DNA from: Chrysomallon squamiferum
Lineage: Eukaryota; Mollusca; Gastropoda; Neomphalida; Peltospiridae
Direction of reading: 5' to 3'
Length of the DNA stretch: 64,000 bases
Assembly (NCBI GenBank): GCA_012295275.1
Contig: CM022679.1
Location: 5,672,157-5,736,156 of the forward strand
The notes beneath the pieces were generated by a model. The model saw only the letters and a program-made list of their open reading frames with translations, did not search any database and was not told where the DNA came from. Each line of letters starts with the position of its first letter. Position 1 is the first letter of the stretch. The position numbers were made by a program, and so were the translations under genes. Positions 63,672 through 64,000 of this stretch are shown here, one piece after another.

Positions 63672-64000
63672 TAATAAAATAAAATGAATAATAAATAATC
63701 TGGTTATCATAATAAAAATAATTATACTACATAAGTAAATAAATAAATAAAATAAAATGAATAATAATTAGTACTAATAATACCTAATAATAACATAATT
63801 ATCATAGTAATAAATTATTATATATAAGCAAATAAGTAATAATAATTATTATTATAAATAAATTAATATATATGTATACAACATAAATTATAAAATTAAC
63901 AAAATAAAATTAATAAGAAATAATACTAAGAATAATGTAATGATTGTAGGGGAAAAAAATTGAATAAGTCCAAATTGAAGAAAGAAACAACTTTAAAAAT

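Noticed and set aside
1-64000. CRISPR arrays, prokaryotic operons, tRNA and rRNA genes
   Set aside because: The window is animal nuclear DNA. No spaced identical repeats of CRISPR type and no tRNA cloverleaf or rRNA sequence were recognised by eye; a tRNAscan or Infernal run would be the decisive check.

Overview
This window looks like nuclear DNA of an animal. The genes are split into many short exons with GT-AG introns of about 75 to 2,000 bases. The DNA is very AT-rich and full of microsatellites ((GA)n, (CT)n, (CA)n, (ATT)n, poly-A/T). All recognisable genes are metazoan families. Small introns packed with tandem repeats suggest a lophotrochozoan, most likely a mollusc. That is inference from general appearance, and no marker here fixes the species.

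Layout. (1) 638-1101, minus: the first two exons of a GH18 chitinase-like gene that runs off the left edge. (2) About 3237-3704: a decayed Tigger/pogo-type DNA transposon. (3) 4513-11080, plus: a complete 8-exon lysosomal alpha-L-fucosidase (458 aa). (4) 11081-17492: gene-poor AT-rich DNA. (5) 17493-37183, minus: a 26-exon TRPM-family cation channel (about 1,625 aa). (6) 38485-56677, plus: lysosomal alpha-mannosidase (about 1,007 aa, 26 exon positions). TRPM and the mannosidase are divergently transcribed from a 1.3 kb spacer. (7) 58767-59945, minus: an inward-rectifier K+ channel (392 aa) with its whole coding region in one exon, facing the mannosidase tail to tail. (8) 60000-64000: its probable 5' region, a long hairpin, a retroposon-like block, and at the right edge a promoter-like segment followed by a histone-type mRNA 3' stem-loop without a recognisable histone.

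Biology. Chitinase, fucosidase and alpha-mannosidase are all glycan-degrading hydrolases with (probable) signal peptides; the last two act together in lysosomal N-glycan breakdown. The two channel genes are membrane proteins with no evident functional link to them.

The most notable observation is in the mannosidase. Exon 9 exists as two adjacent copies, each 204 bp, phase 0-0, separated by only 75 bp. They are a candidate mutually exclusive pair, and they differ at active-site positions, including an aromatic residue kept in copy B and lost in copy A. A second theme is tandem repeat arrays whose unit contains a real splice site, seen at four exon boundaries in three genes. Two otherwise well-conserved exons (mannosidase exon 8, TRPM exon 21) each carry a single extra base that breaks the frame; assembly error is the simplest explanation.
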